A stretch of DNA of 64,000 nt. It comes from Ancistrus triradiatus. Its lineage: Eukaryota; Chordata; Actinopteri; Siluriformes; Loricariidae. The stretch is from contig JAJAGP010000286.1 in NCBI GenBank assembly GCA_025084515.1, forward strand, positions 310,001-374,000, written 5' to 3'. The notes beneath the pieces were generated by a model. That model had not been told where the DNA came from, did not search any database, and saw only the letters and a list, made by a program, of their open reading frames with translations. This document shows, piece after piece, positions 11,911-24,145 of this stretch (position 1 is the first letter of the stretch; each line of letters starts with the position of its first letter). The position numbers and the translations under genes were made by a program.

Positions 11911-13187
11911 AAAAAACTGACGAATAAATGTATATGACTATCTGATTATTCGCATGAGTTATGGCATTGTAGTTGATGTTTAATGATAATTATAGTATTT
12001 TGTGTTATCCCAAGTCCCCTAAACCAATGCAAACAAAAAGCAATTTAATTTTGTGTGATTATCAATTTGCGGTGCTTGCTGCCATGTTGGTCTTGGGGCC
12101 ACACTCGTGAAACACTCAGAAAATTCTTGATAAAGAAAGAAATGGGAAACACTCGCAAAATAAAATTAAAAAAGTATGTTAATTGCTCAACTACATTATG
12201 TCACACATGTCTAAGGTCTAATGTCTAAGATTCATCAATATTGGGAAACCCACCTCAGGCCAGCTGTGTAGTTATCCCACTGCTGTGCTGAAGAAAACTG
12301 CTATTTTTGTCCCTGCATTCCAAAACTCTGGCCCAAAGCTCTGTTGATATACTGATATGATTTTTGTAGTAACTGATGACACATGAGAGACTAGACTGAG
12401 CTCCTAATGTTTGCTCCGAATGTTTGAGCCCACAAGCCTGTATATAATGCAGTTAATCTGGCACATACACAAGCATTCAGTGGATTGTTACCCTGCATTT
12501 AACAACACTGTTTCAATGGTCTACTATCAAACCTAGTGCAGGTCTTCGAGCTACCTTTGGGGTTATGTAATTAGATCAATTAGTTTCTCACAAACAGCAA
12601 ACAGTATCCTTAGTTGATCCTGAGCCTTGGACTAGAATAAGGTTTTAATTTTCCTTCATAGCCATAGGTGCAACTAATTTTTACTTATAGTTTTCTCCAC
12701 ACAGTGCTGAGTGATGGGCCCTGTGTCTGCGCTTGGAGGGGACTCCAGTAGACAGTAACACAGGTGCAATTAAGGACCAGTGTGGTTTGGGAGAAAAAAC
12801 GCACTGCACCAGAAGTGTTGGAACATTCATTTCTGACCAGAAAGTGGCAGCTAAGCCAAAACAGAAAATCTAATAATCAGAAATTATTTGATCACATGTA
12901 GAGATCATAAAAAGTAAAAATGTGCACATCACTTTGCCCACTGCTCGCTGCTGCACTATACAGTATATATTGCAGTGCATGGATGTAACCTATCATCAAA
13001 TGTAGAATTATATTTTTGTAACAAATCATAAAAATTTGTTTTTATTTAAGTCTTTGTCAGTTCCTTAATGTCACCAAGTGGAGCCAGACCAGACTTTAGC
13101 ATATAACCCTTCAGAGAAATTTTCAGCAATAACACACACCCTTAGAATTGCACTTTGATTCTTAAGCAAATCATACAGTACAATTAG
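11911..13187. other. Intronic sequence, nothing recognised
   Basis: About 1.3 kb with no exon, RNA gene or repeat family I can name. Confidence 0.4.
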
Positions 13188-13378
13188 GACTGTGGTTGCC
13201 TAGTGGTTAAAGCAGTGGCCTATGGACCAGAAGGTCCGGGGTTCAAATCCCACTTCTGCAAAGCTGATGTAGTTAGACCTCTGAGCAAGGCCTTTAATTC
13301 ACAATTGTTTGTATTTTAAAACTGTATCAATTGTAAGCCACTCTGGATAAGGGTGTCTGCTAAATGACATAAATGTAA
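13188..13378 (+). repeat. tRNA-derived SINE, copy 3
   Basis: Same family as 877-1066: gactgtggttgcctagtgg head, B-box-like GGTTCAAATCC, gagcaaggcc body and ggataagggtgtctgctaaa tail. Complete but diverged. Confidence 0.88.
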
Positions 13379-14188
13379 ACATGTTCTGCACATATTTGAC
13401 ATCAAACAAGTAAATGATTTAAGTGTAGGTTAATTTGGGTCCATCTGTAACTATTGATACCGAGTTTGTTTCAGTCCATATTGCATGCATTAATGTGTAT
13501 GACGTACAATTAAGAGAAGCAAGAGGATGTGTTTTACTGCTAGCTATATTAGCTGAGTACAACATTAGATCAATACTGTTGGGAAAGAAGCTGTGTTTTA
13601 AAGAGAAACCAGGGTATTTCAGGTTTAGCAACTCAAAGTAAAGACAATAAAAAGAGACTTAGCCATTCGTTATAAAGAAGTACTATACAAATCCTCATTT
13701 ACATCAAGGCAAGGGATGTTTTTAGGAAGAGATAGATGTGAACTAAAGGAGGAGATATGTGTGAGTGTAATTTTTTTCAAAAAGAGAATATGAAAGAGAC
13801 GTAAATTAATGGTAATATTTATATATCTGAAACTGGAACAATGCAGAAATAATGCAATAGTTCCCCAGGTCTAATCTCCATCTATGCCACTTTAATAGGC
13901 AAACAAATTCTGTTTAAGTGTATGAAACAAATTGATGCTCATGACACTATTAAATGTAGCAAAAATCTTAGCCCAGGTTAGAAAAAGTATGTGGACCTCT
14001 GTGCAGATTTACCATAGTTCCGGTGATCCAATGAACAGCAATGACAGCACAAAGTCTAGGTCTGATCTGTTCACATAAACTATGCCAGATCAAGCTAAAT
14101 TTTTCTGGGTATTTGTATAGATATACATGACAGTATATATTTCCTGAATTTATGGGTATATATTGCACAGTAAGATTAATTGGAGCTA
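13379..14188. other. Intronic sequence, nothing firmly recognised
   Basis: Opposing short frames at 13419-13641 have no coding support. The stretch 13968-14110 has a phrase (gtatgtggacctctg) reminiscent of Tc1 sub-terminal sequence but is too short to assign. Confidence 0.35.
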
Positions 14189-14395
14189 CAGTGGGGCAAA
14201 AAAGTATTTAGTCACAGCCATTGATTGTGCAAGTTCTCCTACTTAGAAAGATGAGAGAGGTCTGTAATTTTCATCATAGGTAAACTTAAAAAAAAATCCA
14301 GGAAATCACATTGTAAAGTTTTTAAATAATTTCATTGTAAATTATGGTGGAAAATAAGTATTTGGTCAATCACAAAAATTCAATCTTCATAAAAC
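14189..14395 (-). mobile_element. Tc1-like family B terminal fragment next to the fgf13 exon 4 acceptor
   Basis: Starts cagtggggcaaaaaagtatt, the family B terminus, and runs through the long inverted repeat (agttctcctacttagaaag ... ggtggaaaataagtatttgg). It then continues into sequence resembling the left end of the family B copy at 40763. That copy is in minus orientation, so this looks like the 3' end of a minus-strand element. The transposase and the other end are absent. It stops about 30 bp before the exon that begins at 14427. Confidence 0.85.
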
Positions 14396-14426
14396 CTCAC
14401 ATCTACTCTTTTATTTTGTCTTGCAG

Positions 14427-14625
14427 GAACACTTCACTCCTGAATGCAAATTTAAGGAGTCGGTGTTCGAGAACTACTATGTGACATACTCATCCATGAT
14501 CTACAGACAGCAGCAGTCAGGCAGGGGCTGGTACCTGGGCCTGAACAAGGAGGGTGAAATCATGAAAGGCAATCATGTAAAGAAGAACAAGCCTGCTGCA
14601 CACTTCCTGCCCAAGCCTTTGAAAG
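14427..14625 (+). CDS. fgf13: fgf13 penultimate coding exon (exon 4), 199 bp
   Basis: Encodes about 66 residues of the beta-trefoil core of fibroblast growth factor homologous factor 13. FHFs are non-secreted FGF relatives that bind the C-terminal tails of voltage-gated sodium channels and, for FGF13, also microtubules. Visible motifs are EHFTPECKFKESVFENYY (the C-x-F-x-E-x6-Y end of the FGF family signature), YRQQQSGRGWYLGLNKEGE and HVKKNKPAAHFLPKPLK. QQQSGRGWYLG and NHVKKNKPAAHF fit FGF13 better than FGF12/14, which from memory have QQESGRAWFLG and NRVKKTKP. The exon is bounded by ttgtcttgcag|GAA and AAAG|gtgggt. Its 199-bp length equals the size I recall for the homologous mammalian exon, and it ends one base into a Val codon completed at 18427. 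No stop or frameshift. I cannot tell fgf13a from fgf13b. Confidence 0.94.
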
Positions 14626-15675
14626 GTGGGTTTCTGTTTTACATTAGCTTGCTTAATGCTTGCTTTCAGTACCTCAGCATGGCAAATTTAATGATTGATG
14701 TCTTACCATTAAGTCAGTCAGTACTTCTTTATTCATTATGGGATATGACTTTGGTCATATTCACAGGACATTATTTTTTCACACCTGTGCTTGTGTACTT
14801 TAGTTATAATTTAGTGGGCTCTGATTCATAGTAGAGCTGTGTGCTGAGAGGTAATGAGCTGTAGACAGTTCCAATTAGAAATTAATCTCACCCAAAACAC
14901 AAAACACTCTGTCTCTGGCAGAAATGATAAAGCAATGCAGTTGTTTTTTGGATAAAACAAAAAGTACAAATTAAGCTTGGTTTAGCAGTAAGTGAAAGAA
15001 ACTACAGGCCTATTATCTCCATGCAGAATACTTGGAAACATGAAAGACACTGGGCAATAGAGATAGAGAGAGGATACATATGAGAGAGTATACTGTATGC
15101 AAAATACTGCAATAGGCTGCCTGTACGTTAAGATTCATTAAATGTCACTGTACTGTACAATTTAACACGGCAAGTATATTTTAAATTTATTTAGGTTAGG
15201 TAGTTTGTAGTAACACTTGATTTCTTTGAAGTTATATGATCACACTTTGAAGCACTCCTTGTGTATTAATATTATTATTAATAGTCTAATTTTCTGCCAT
15301 GCTGAGCCTGAGAACACAATTATCCCGTGAGGAATATCTTTATTTTTATGGACCTATCAGTGTACAATATTAAGTCATAGTAAACTTTTGCATTGTATAA
15401 AAATAAAATAAAAAGATAAATATTAAACACAGCATTTGTCAAGAAAAAACTAATTAACTACTGTGGGCAATTGGCAAATAATGCTGACTAGAGCACTATG
15501 GAAGATTATGTAATATCGATCTGGGGATCTCAGAAGCTGTGCTACAAATGAGCTAAACGCTTCTGGTACAGAACTGCAACCATTAAGATATAGTATTTCC
15601 ATTGACAATATTTGCAAAATATTTCTCCTTTACACTGAACAAACACATTTATAAACAACTATCCACTATAACATA
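14626..15675 (+). other. fgf13: fgf13 intron 4, 5' part
   Basis: Starts at the GT donor (gtgggt). AT-rich, with no exon or repeat recognised before the family B element at 15676. The whole intron is 14626-18426, about 3.8 kb. Confidence 0.7.
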
Positions 15676-16989
15676 CAGTGGGCAAAAAGTATTTAGTCAG
15701 CCACTGATTGGTTCTGAAGTTCTCCTACTTAGAAAGATGAGACAGGCCTGTAATTTTCATCATTGGTACACTTCAACGATGAGAGACAAAATGAGAAAAA
15801 AAATCCAGAAAATCACATTGTAGGATTTTTAAAGAATTTAATTGTAAATCATGGTGGAAAATAAGTATTTGGTCACCCACAAACAAGCAAGACTTCTGGC
15901 TCTCACAGACCTGTAACTTCTTCTTTAAGAATCTCTTCAGTCCTCCACTCGTTACCTGTATTAATGGCACCTGTTTGACCTCGTTATCTGTATAAAAGAC
16001 ACCTGTCCACAGCCTCAAACAGTCAGACTCCAAACTCAACCATGGCCAAGACCAAAAAGCTGTCGAAGGACACCAGGAAGGAAATTGGAGACCTACACCA
16101 GGCTGGGAAGAGTGAATCTACAATAGGCAAGCAGGTTGGTGTGAATAAATCAACTGTGGGAGCAACTGTAAGAAAATGGAAGACATACAAGACCATTGAT
16201 AATCTCCCTCGATCTGGGGCCCCATGCAAGATCTCAAAATGATCATGAGAATGGTGAGCAAAAATCCCAGAACTACACGGAGGGACCTGATGATCTACTG
16301 TGAGGGACCTGATATCTACTGTGAAGCATGGTGGTGGAAACATCATGCTTTGTGGCTGTTTTTCTGCAAAGGGGACAGGACGACTGATCCGTGTTAAGGG
16401 AAGAATGAACGGGTCATGTATCATCAGATTTTAAAACAAAACCTCTTTCCATCAGTGAGAGCATTGAAGATGGAACATGGCTTCCAGCATGACAACGATC
16501 CCAAACACACCGCTTGGGCAACAAAGGAGTGGCTCCGTAAAAAGCATTGCAAGGTCCTGGAGTGGCTTAGCCAGTCTCCAGACCTCAACCCCATAGAAAA
16601 TTTGTGGAGGGAGTTGAAAGTCCGTGTTGCCCCAAAACATCACTGCTCTAGAGGAGATTTGCATGGAGGAATGGGCCAAAATACCAGCTACAGTGTGTGC
16701 CAACCTGGTGAAGACTTACAGGAAACATTTGACCTCTGTCATTGCCAACAAAGGTTATGTTACAAAGTATCGAGTTGAACAAAATTTATTGACCAAATAC
16801 TTATTTTCCACCATAATTTACAATTAAATTCTTTAAAAATCCTACAATGTGATTTCCTGGATTTTCTGTTCTCATTTTGTCTCTCATAATTGAAGTGTAC
16901 CTATGATGAAAATTACAGACCTCTCTCGTCTTTCTAAGTAGGAGAACTTGCACAATCAGTGGCTGACCAAAAACTTTTTTGCCCCACTG
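15676..16989 (+). mobile_element. Tc1-like transposon, family B copy, inside fgf13 intron 4
   Basis: TA-flanked, with ends cagtgggcaaaaagtattt and its complement near 16989, and long inverted repeats of roughly 200 bp. The transposase starts at 16042 (MAKTKKLSKDTRKEIGDLHQ) with an HTH (TVGATVRKWKTYKTIDNLPR). It stops after 66 residues. A central deletion fuses the NPRTTRRDL region to TVKHGGGNIM, so the first catalytic Asp is lost. FQHDNDPKHTA (second Asp) and SPDLNPIENLWREL (Glu) are intact in 16416-16778. Same transcriptional sense as fgf13. Confidence 0.93.
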
Positions 16990-18426
16990 TACATTTGATA
17001 TCTGAGATGAATTTTAAAATGGAGATTTTATTGAATTATGGAAATTATGAAATAGTATGTAAAGAACATATGAAAATGTATGATTTTAATACATAATAAT
17101 GTATGAGTAGTCTTACATTCCAGAATGGACAAAAACTATGGCTATACAAACAGACAGACTACAATCACAGAATCATCTCTAGCATAAGCACCATAATGAA
17201 TTCACACTCCAAGTAGAGGGAAGAGTATGAAAATTCCCATACAGAGTTGCCTCCTTGACTTCCAGGAAAGATAATTGACTATTTTCTGTCTGAGGCAATC
17301 TACATTAATGAGGGCAAGCATTATGCTTGTTATGAAAAACCTCTTGAAAAGTGCTTTCAAAGGATGTGGTCAACACCTAGACCATTAATTAGTGGGCTGT
17401 TACCATTTCTTACTTGGGAAAGACTCATGGCAATAGACAGCAGGGTACAGTTAATGATGAGCTTCTAGTCTTGCAGGTTCCTTCTTCTCCTCTGGAGAGC
17501 AGCTTTATACATTGTTGCCCCACATCCCTGCTAATACATGAAGTATTGATTCTAACAGCTTTTCACTGAAGTGCTGTATTGATCGTTGTAGAAAAAGCAG
17601 CTTTTGTGAGGTTAAGGGAAGTGTCCTTGAGTGCTTCAGCCATATTTCAGAAGACCAGACAACATCTAGTATATTTTAGAGAACTCTAGATTGTAGTTCC
17701 TCTGAAGAGAGTAGCTGAGATTTAGGCATTGCTGTTGCGGAAAAGCACATTTCAGTATTTTTGTTTACACTTGATAACAGTATTCTGCCACTCAAGAACA
17801 TTTCTGAACACATACCAGTGGTCATGCACTTGAAAATTACACATTGGTGCATACCTGGACGGCTTTCAAATTTAGGAGTGAAGCTAGTGGCTGAAGTTAA
17901 AACATACAACCTTTACTTCTATTATAAGGAATTTAAACTCTTTGTTCACCTCCTGCTTTAATTGATCTCATCGTCCTTCTACCTTCACTCAAGCAGCACA
18001 AAGCACTGATGTATCAAAATAATGACTACAACAATTTTCTCTCACAATTTGTTCATCATATATAAACATATAAACATAGTGGTCCCACAATATAAACATA
18101 ATGATCCCATAACTTAATTGTAAATTGCAGACTTTCACATTAAGTTCTATCAAGAAACAGAACAGAACATAACATGAAAATTGGTTATTTTTATGTTATT
18201 TTGTTAAGACATTTAAGCATTTACTAGTGTTAGTGTAAATATATTGGTTGTTTTAGTATTAGGGCAGTTGGCATTTGCATATTTTATCATATCCCACCGG
18301 CCTTTAGTCATTTTCTGATAAACAATCAAATGAAAGATTGAATGAAGTACTGTTATTGCTGGTTTTTTATTGCAGTGGATGTTGATATCATCTGTGAACA
18401 AGTTCTCTTATCGTCTGTCTTTGCAG
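16990..18426 (+). other. fgf13: fgf13 intron 4, 3' part
   Basis: No repeats recognised. It ends with a pyrimidine-rich acceptor (ctcttatcgtctgtctttgcag) directly before the last coding exon. The tract at 18400-18426 is T/C-rich as expected. Confidence 0.7.
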
Positions 18427-18563
18427 TGACCATGTATCGGGAGCCCTCACTGCATGACCTGACTGAGTTCTCACGTTCTGGCAGTGGTACACCCACTAAG
18501 AGCCGGAGTGCCTCAGCTGTCCTGAATGGAGGAAAAGCTGTGAGTCAGAATGAGTCCACGTAG
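18427..18563 (+). CDS. fgf13: fgf13 last coding exon, C-terminal tail and stop
   Basis: Completes the split Val codon and encodes 45 residues from VTMYREPSLHDLTEF to SQNEST, then TAG at 18561-18563. The tail contains the FGF13-type SRSGSGTPTKSRS stretch and a LNGGK motif before the conserved NEST terminus. FGF14 and FGF12 tails are different (FGF12 ends NQDST), so the tail supports FGF13. Compared with the mammalian tail as I remember it, I count about seven substitutions, mostly conservative, and no gaps. The reading frame from exon 4 (199 bp, phase 1) joins correctly. The Ser/Thr-rich tail is outside the trefoil and probably flexible. Confidence 0.94.
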
Positions 18564-18687
18564 CCAACCCAACTGCTTCAGCCCAGCCCGCTTGCCCTAC
18601 GCCTTCAACAAAACTTCCGGATGCTCGTGACTTCACGCAGACTTCTATCCAAAATTCAATATAAAAAACAAGTTAGAGTAAAAAGGA

Positions 18688-18697
18688 AATAAATAAA
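18688..18697 (+). terminator. Possible proximal poly(A) signals (overlapping AATAAA)
   Basis: Two overlapping AATAAA hexamers about 125 bp after the stop codon. They would give a very short 3' UTR. Plausible only by sequence match. Confidence 0.3.
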
Positions 18698-19998
18698 CAC
18701 TCTTGGTCCAAGACAAAGACAGATGACCTCTCATAGCAACGCCACACCATTATTGCAAATGACAGTAAGGTTTGTTTTGAATTGGATTGCTGTAGTTTTA
18801 GAGTTTTACTTTTTTACCACAGTAATGGGCTCTTGCATACAAGCAAACAATTAACATTGTAGCCTTTGAAATGGTGGAGCACTCTGTATAGTCCCTCTCA
18901 GGTTGGTTCTAGTTAGGTTTTCTTTTGGTTTTGTTGTCACTGAAGATACCTAGCTGACACTTCTAGAGACTGATCAAGTGATGCATTTGTTATGAGCTCA
19001 GGCATTGATTGAGGGTTTTCGCAGCAGAGCAACTTCCCTGTCCCTCTATGTTTCCTGATCGTGAACTGGTCATGCAGCGGGACTGGTCCTGGCTCTTCTG
19101 CATTCTAGTGCTTTTGATCAAAGGACCTGCCCTCTCCAGCATTGGGAATTTTAAAGCCTGTATTCTGCATTACCTTTTGGATTTAGCATCAAGAGGTATG
19201 CACAGATTAATTACGTTTCACTTCTTTGTGTTGGTCCCTCCATATCAGTGTTTTCCAAGGGACGATCAGTAATCAGAGATTCCAGCACACCAAAGACAGA
19301 TGTGTAAGAAAGTCCCTTTAAGAGGTCAAATCATGCCAGTATGCATGGGCATGTCAGCGAGAGGTGGACTAAAATGCTGTTATTAACCTTTTTTGCTGAT
19401 AAGGGTGTTTCAGGTGGGCTTGTCACATTGTGGAGGTGGGGTTCAGTATATAAGTGCTTTTGGTGATGTATTGAAAGAAACTGGTATGTGCTTCCCATCA
19501 TGTCTCTCTTTGTTTATGTTATCTCTGTCTAAGCCTACTTTTGTGTGTCTGCCATGCCTGCTCATGTCTATTCTTAAGACACCTCTCCTCCCCTAACCCT
19601 GGTTTCCATTTTGTGTATGAGTATCTTATTGTGGTGATTGTTTTCTATATAAAGCAAACCATTTCAGTTAAATTTAGGTGGCTTCACATTTTATAGGGTA
19701 TGTCTAATTTGTAAAACTAAAAAAAACCCAAGAAAAATATGAACTCGCTTGTACAGGGCATGTACAAAATGAAGTTGTGTACATTTGAGGACCCTTTTTG
19801 TGGGCTTGTACCCTTTCCCTCTGAAAACATGATTTCTTCATGGGGCTTTTGTCTTGGTTGTTTGCTTCTGGGGTTTTCTGTATTTTTTAGGTGAACATAC
19901 ATGTTGCATGGGAGACACTGGGGACTGGAGAACTAGTGCTGCATGATATAGGATATGTGTATTAACCCCATGTGGGATTATGTGTTCTAACTAGCAGG

Positions 19999-20004
19999 AA
20001 TAAA
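19999..20004 (+). terminator. Possible poly(A) signal AATAAA
   Basis: Hexamer in caggAATAAAccag. It lies 90 bp upstream of the stronger candidate at 20089. Confidence 0.35.
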
Positions 20005-20088
20005 CCAGAAAACAACTATGTCCCAATGGGCTCCATGCCTGGTACCTTCCAGTTGTTTCTTATTTGTTGTATACACAAAAATGCACTG

Positions 20089-20094
20089 AATAAA
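20089..20094 (+). terminator. fgf13: Likely main fgf13 poly(A) signal AATAAA
   Basis: AATAAA in cactgAATAAAatat, followed within 30-60 bp by T- and GT-rich sequence (cttttaactttg, cttggtttac) typical of a downstream element. Repeats resume only beyond this point. Confidence 0.55.
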
Positions 20095-20112
20095 ATATTT
20101 ATATTATAACTT

Positions 20113-20709
20113 TTAACTTTGTCTACTTGGTTTACTTAGTTTTACTTGGTTTTTGTCACTCATTTCAGAGATACATGTTCATTTTGGTCAGATTTAGTTA
20201 AAAAGTAGCTGTGTAATACCACAAGTCACTCAACAAGCATTTAGGCAAAAAAAAAGGTTCTGTTGTCCGGGCACTGAGCTGTAAACCGACATGCCCAAGT
20301 GAAGCTGCCACTCATACATTAGTGACAGCTTAACTGAGTCTGTATGTAGACATTTGATTTCTCTCTTCTGCTGGTTGACAGAAATGAATGTGGATTCTAT
20401 CCTATCCTCTAGCCCAGTGAGTTCCTGTAATTTAATAGTAACAATTTATCAAGTATGTTCATGCATCTCATTAGTATTATAGACCTGTGGTCAAACAGTA
20501 AACCTAGCATGACCATAAACGTGCTTCACTTGACAAGAGATGGGTTACCTTCCGCAGTTTATCAAAGAGAGAAATACTGGAATTGGTTTAGAGTTTGTAC
20601 AGCTATTCAGCAGTGAGAAGTCATCTCTTACAATAATACATGTTCGATTATTATTGTATACACACAGTGTACAAGAATACACTTTGCATTGCTGTTGTTA
20701 ACTATTTTG
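20113..20709. other. Intergenic, nothing recognised
   Basis: Sequence downstream of the presumed fgf13 transcript end. No gene, RNA or repeat seen. Confidence 0.4.
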
Positions 20710-21643
20710 CAACCCCAAATCAGAAGCTGGGACAGCATGTAAAATGCAAATACAAATGCAGTCTTTTTACATTTACTGTACGTTGACTATTATTTCATTG
20801 CAGACAGTATAAATGCAAGATATTTCATCTTGTGTTGGGTCAACTTCATTTCATTTGTTAATGTACATGCATTTCGGGCCTGCCACACATTCCAAAACAA
20901 CTTGGGATGGGGTAAATTTATAGCTTGTAATGAGGTTAAAAAAACAAAAAAACTTAAATAATGATGTGATTTCCAACAGGTGATGTAATCAAAAGCAGTA
21001 TCCACAAAAGGCTGATACTCTGAGGAGCAAAGATGGACAGAGTAAACATGAGGTCAGTCGAATCAGTATTCCAGATCTTTTCTAGAAGAAATGACCATCC
21101 AGACTTTTACAACATGTCAAAAAGCCGGGGTCTGTCATAGGATGGGCTTGTGTCAGTGCCCCAAAGATTATTTACACTTCTGTGATGGCAGCATTAGTGT
21201 AGAAAAGTACATTGAGATATTAGTGCAACATATTCTGCCTTCAAGACATATTTTCCAGGGATGTCCATGTATGTATAACACATTACAAAGTTATGGCTAT
21301 GGAAGGAGAGTATTAGACTGGCCTGCCTGCAGTCCTGACCTGTGCCCAATGTAGAATGTGTGGAGAAATTTTGAAAGGCGACAATGATGTCCCGTACAGT
21401 TGTACACCTTAAGATGTGTTGAAGCAGGCAACAAAATCACACATGAAACACTGTGTTGGGAGAAGGAAAGGCAACATTGTGGTAAATGCTTTACTTTCCC
21501 AGCTTGAACAACACATGAAATATGTTCAAGGTTCATACTGTCTGCACTGAAATAAAAGTCAAAGTAAATGTAAGAAACACTGTGTTTATTTTTTTATTTG
21601 AATTTTCCATACCATCCTAAGTTTTCTTCTGATTTGGGCTTGT
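20710..21643 (+). mobile_element. Tc1/mariner-like element, family D, internally deleted
   Basis: Begins caaccccaaatcagaagc and ends with the complementary gatttgggcttgta, with long sub-terminal inverted repeats (the pair 'catttcgggcctgc' and 'ttcatactgtctgca' are family D landmarks). The N-terminal half of the transposase is deleted. What remains runs from RSVESVFQIF (normally WSDESVFQVF; the first catalytic Asp reads Val) through a degraded VMVWGCVSA-like block to DWPACSPDLCPM, where the Glu-containing IENVW stretch is broken by a stop at 21352. Confidence 0.85.
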
Positions 21644-23784
21644 AGTATTAGTATAAAGCTCATAAATAGTCTTTCCACCCAATCTACAGAACTCGTTTGA
21701 CTATGTACAGAGTTCTACAGCTGTGACACCATAGCTTTATCTGTAAAGTTCACTCTACATCTCCATACATCTTATTATTTTCATGTTACATCCTGGGGGA
21801 ATACAGTTAGCACACATGAAGGCTATACATCATTACTGGTAGAGACAGGACCGCAATAGAAGAACTAATTATGGTTCTCAGATAATTAGACAGTTCAACC
21901 CTTTGTTACTGTACTTTGCACTAGTCTTGTTCTGCTTGTGTGTCCCACATACGCATTCATTAAACAACTGTCTCTAATTCATTAACAGGAATGGTTTCTC
22001 CAGCAGCTTTTTTTCTACTGAATGAAGCTAATAAGGCAGACTTTTATCATAAACAAACAGCTTCCCAAATATGCGCTATTTTCAGTCAGACACCATCTCA
22101 AGAGACCAGCCATTCAAATGTCTTTTCACTTCAGGCTAAAATATGTATATATGGTTACACATATGCACCGTCCACTAAATTGCAGAAGAAAATGACTATT
22201 TGAAAGTATATTAGAATATTACGCTGCATATTGTGTTGACAACACTGATAGTAGGTGAGACTTTAGTGCATTGGAACCAGGTATGGATTTCCCATTACAA
22301 CATAATGTATATTGGATTCTTGTTATACACTTGATATCTGAACCTTTTTCTCAAACAAGAGACATCTGGTTAACAGGGTTTGTGTTAACCAGTGTTATGC
22401 CTAGATAGCTTACATTAGCAGTGTTTTGTGCATTGGTTGCACTTAGAATCATTTACTTTGAATTTACATAATTCCAATTAAAAAGTAAATTTAGCCATGT
22501 GATAAAAAGTTAAATCAACTTTTTTACTGTACAGTGCTTTGTGAGGTCTTGCAGTTTCACAAATCAGCATGCAATAGCTAACAGTAACATCAAGATAAAC
22601 TGTTATTAGAGTCATATTCACCATTATAATTGCTGTCTTGCTAAGTAAACTAAAACAAACAATTGGTGTTGATGTAATATATTTTAGTCATGTAAAAATT
22701 ATATGTATTTGCCAACATGCAGGCGCTAACAGTACACACTAGAATACCATACCTCTTGTATGAAGCACTGCAGAACAAAATCAAAAAACAAAATCAGCAA
22801 TTAATTGAGCTTGAAGGACAAAAACTTGGACTTTCTGTTTTGGTGAAAGTCAGGACCACGACCATAAAACAACACATCCCATTCTCACATCCTATCTCTG
22901 GGTAAACATCCAAGTCAGTGTTCTTAGCAGGAAATGTAAGAAATACTCTATTGTGAATAGAGTTATATCTGTGAGTCTGTGTGTTAAATAAGAATGACCC
23001 ATAAAAGTGCTTGAAAGTTACGAGACTAATTGCAGAGGAAACCGGCTGAGAGTATTAGAGCCTTATGCCAAGAGGGGAAAGGCGTTATGCAACAGAGATA
23101 AATGTGCACTGAGTGTACAGTTCTCTCAGACATAGCAGAACATACACATATTTACACACACACTTTATGTATTCGAGGTTACTCACTAGCCAGCTTGAGC
23201 ACCATAACAATCCATTCATTCATTCTTCATATTAAGTGCAAAATAGGCTGGAGAGAAAGACATTTTATTTAGCTGTAAGTTTGGTGCTGTTAAAACTGAC
23301 AGAACTAGACATTCCATTGTGAAACCATTTTCTTAGAAATGCTTCCAACTAAAACATCCTGCTTACATAAAACCAAAACGTGAGCTACACCGAGACACCA
23401 AGTATAGGAGCAACACTAAGTAGTTATTGCATAATGCAAACAACAAGGTTCTGCAATGTCAAAACATACTAAAGTGCCTTCTATTAGCAGGTCCATTTCC
23501 TGGTAGCAGCAATTTACATGGGTGGTGGTTGTGTAAGTGATTTCCTGTGTCTTCAACAGTAGTAACACTGCTCCACAGCCTGAGCTGTCAGAAATGTTTC
23601 TAAATCTCTAAATGTCAGTGAATGTCTTCTAAATCACTGTTATTGATGCTGGAATGATCAGTTATATGTAATAATTCAAACCAAAATTAAGACTTAGGCT
23701 TACTATCTTCATGGATCCAATTCAAATGGGAAAACTGAGAAAATTGATCACTTCAGCAATGAGTTGACTTATTTACATCTCTTA
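21644..23784. other. Intergenic, nothing recognised
   Basis: About 2.1 kb of AT-rich DNA without recognisable repeats or coding potential. Frames at 21991-22203 and 22717-22905 lack family resemblance. Confidence 0.4.
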
Positions 23785-24057
23785 CAGTGGTGCTTGGAAG
23801 TTTGTGAACCCTTTAGAATTTTCTATATTTCTGCATAAATATGACCTAAAACATCATCTGATTTTCACACAAGTTCTAAAAGTAGATAAGGAGAACCCAG
23901 TTAAACAAATGAGACAAAATTATTATACTTGGTCATTTATTTATTGAGGAAAATGATCCAATATTACATATTGGTGAGTGGCAAAAGTATGTGAACCTCT
24001 TGGATTAGCAGTTAATTTAAAGGTGAAATTGGAGTCAGGTGTTTTCAATCAATGAGG
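23785..24057 (+). mobile_element. Tc1-like family A, 5' terminal fragment only
   Basis: Starts cagtggtgcttggaagtttg and contains the complete long 5' inverted repeat and leader up to gtgttttcaatcaatg. It then stops abruptly before the transposase start. The sequence after it (G-run and foldback) is unrelated. Confidence 0.9.
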
Positions 24058-24075
24058 AGGAATGGGCTGGGGAAT

Positions 24076-24086
24076 GGGGGGGGGGG
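24076..24086. repeat. Poly(G) run, 11 bp
   Basis: Eleven G residues 60 bp left of the foldback element. Confidence 0.9.
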
Positions 24087-24145
24087 TTTGGGTGTGTGCT
24101 GTGTTTGACAATACACAACATTACAACATGGTCAACATGTTCAGG

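Larger units (their letters stand above)
18564..20112 (+). other. fgf13: fgf13 3' untranslated region (inferred extent)
   Basis: About 1.5 kb from the stop codon to just past the best polyadenylation signal. It contains AU-rich blocks but no repeat insertions that I recognise, unlike the sequence on either side. An open frame at 19009-19272 within it has no coding support. The end is a guess from the AATAAA at 20089; earlier sites could be used. Confidence 0.6.

Noticed and set aside
19009..19272. Extra coding exon downstream of fgf13 exon 5
   Set aside because: It lies after a clear TAG in the presumed 3' UTR, and no homology or splice support was seen.
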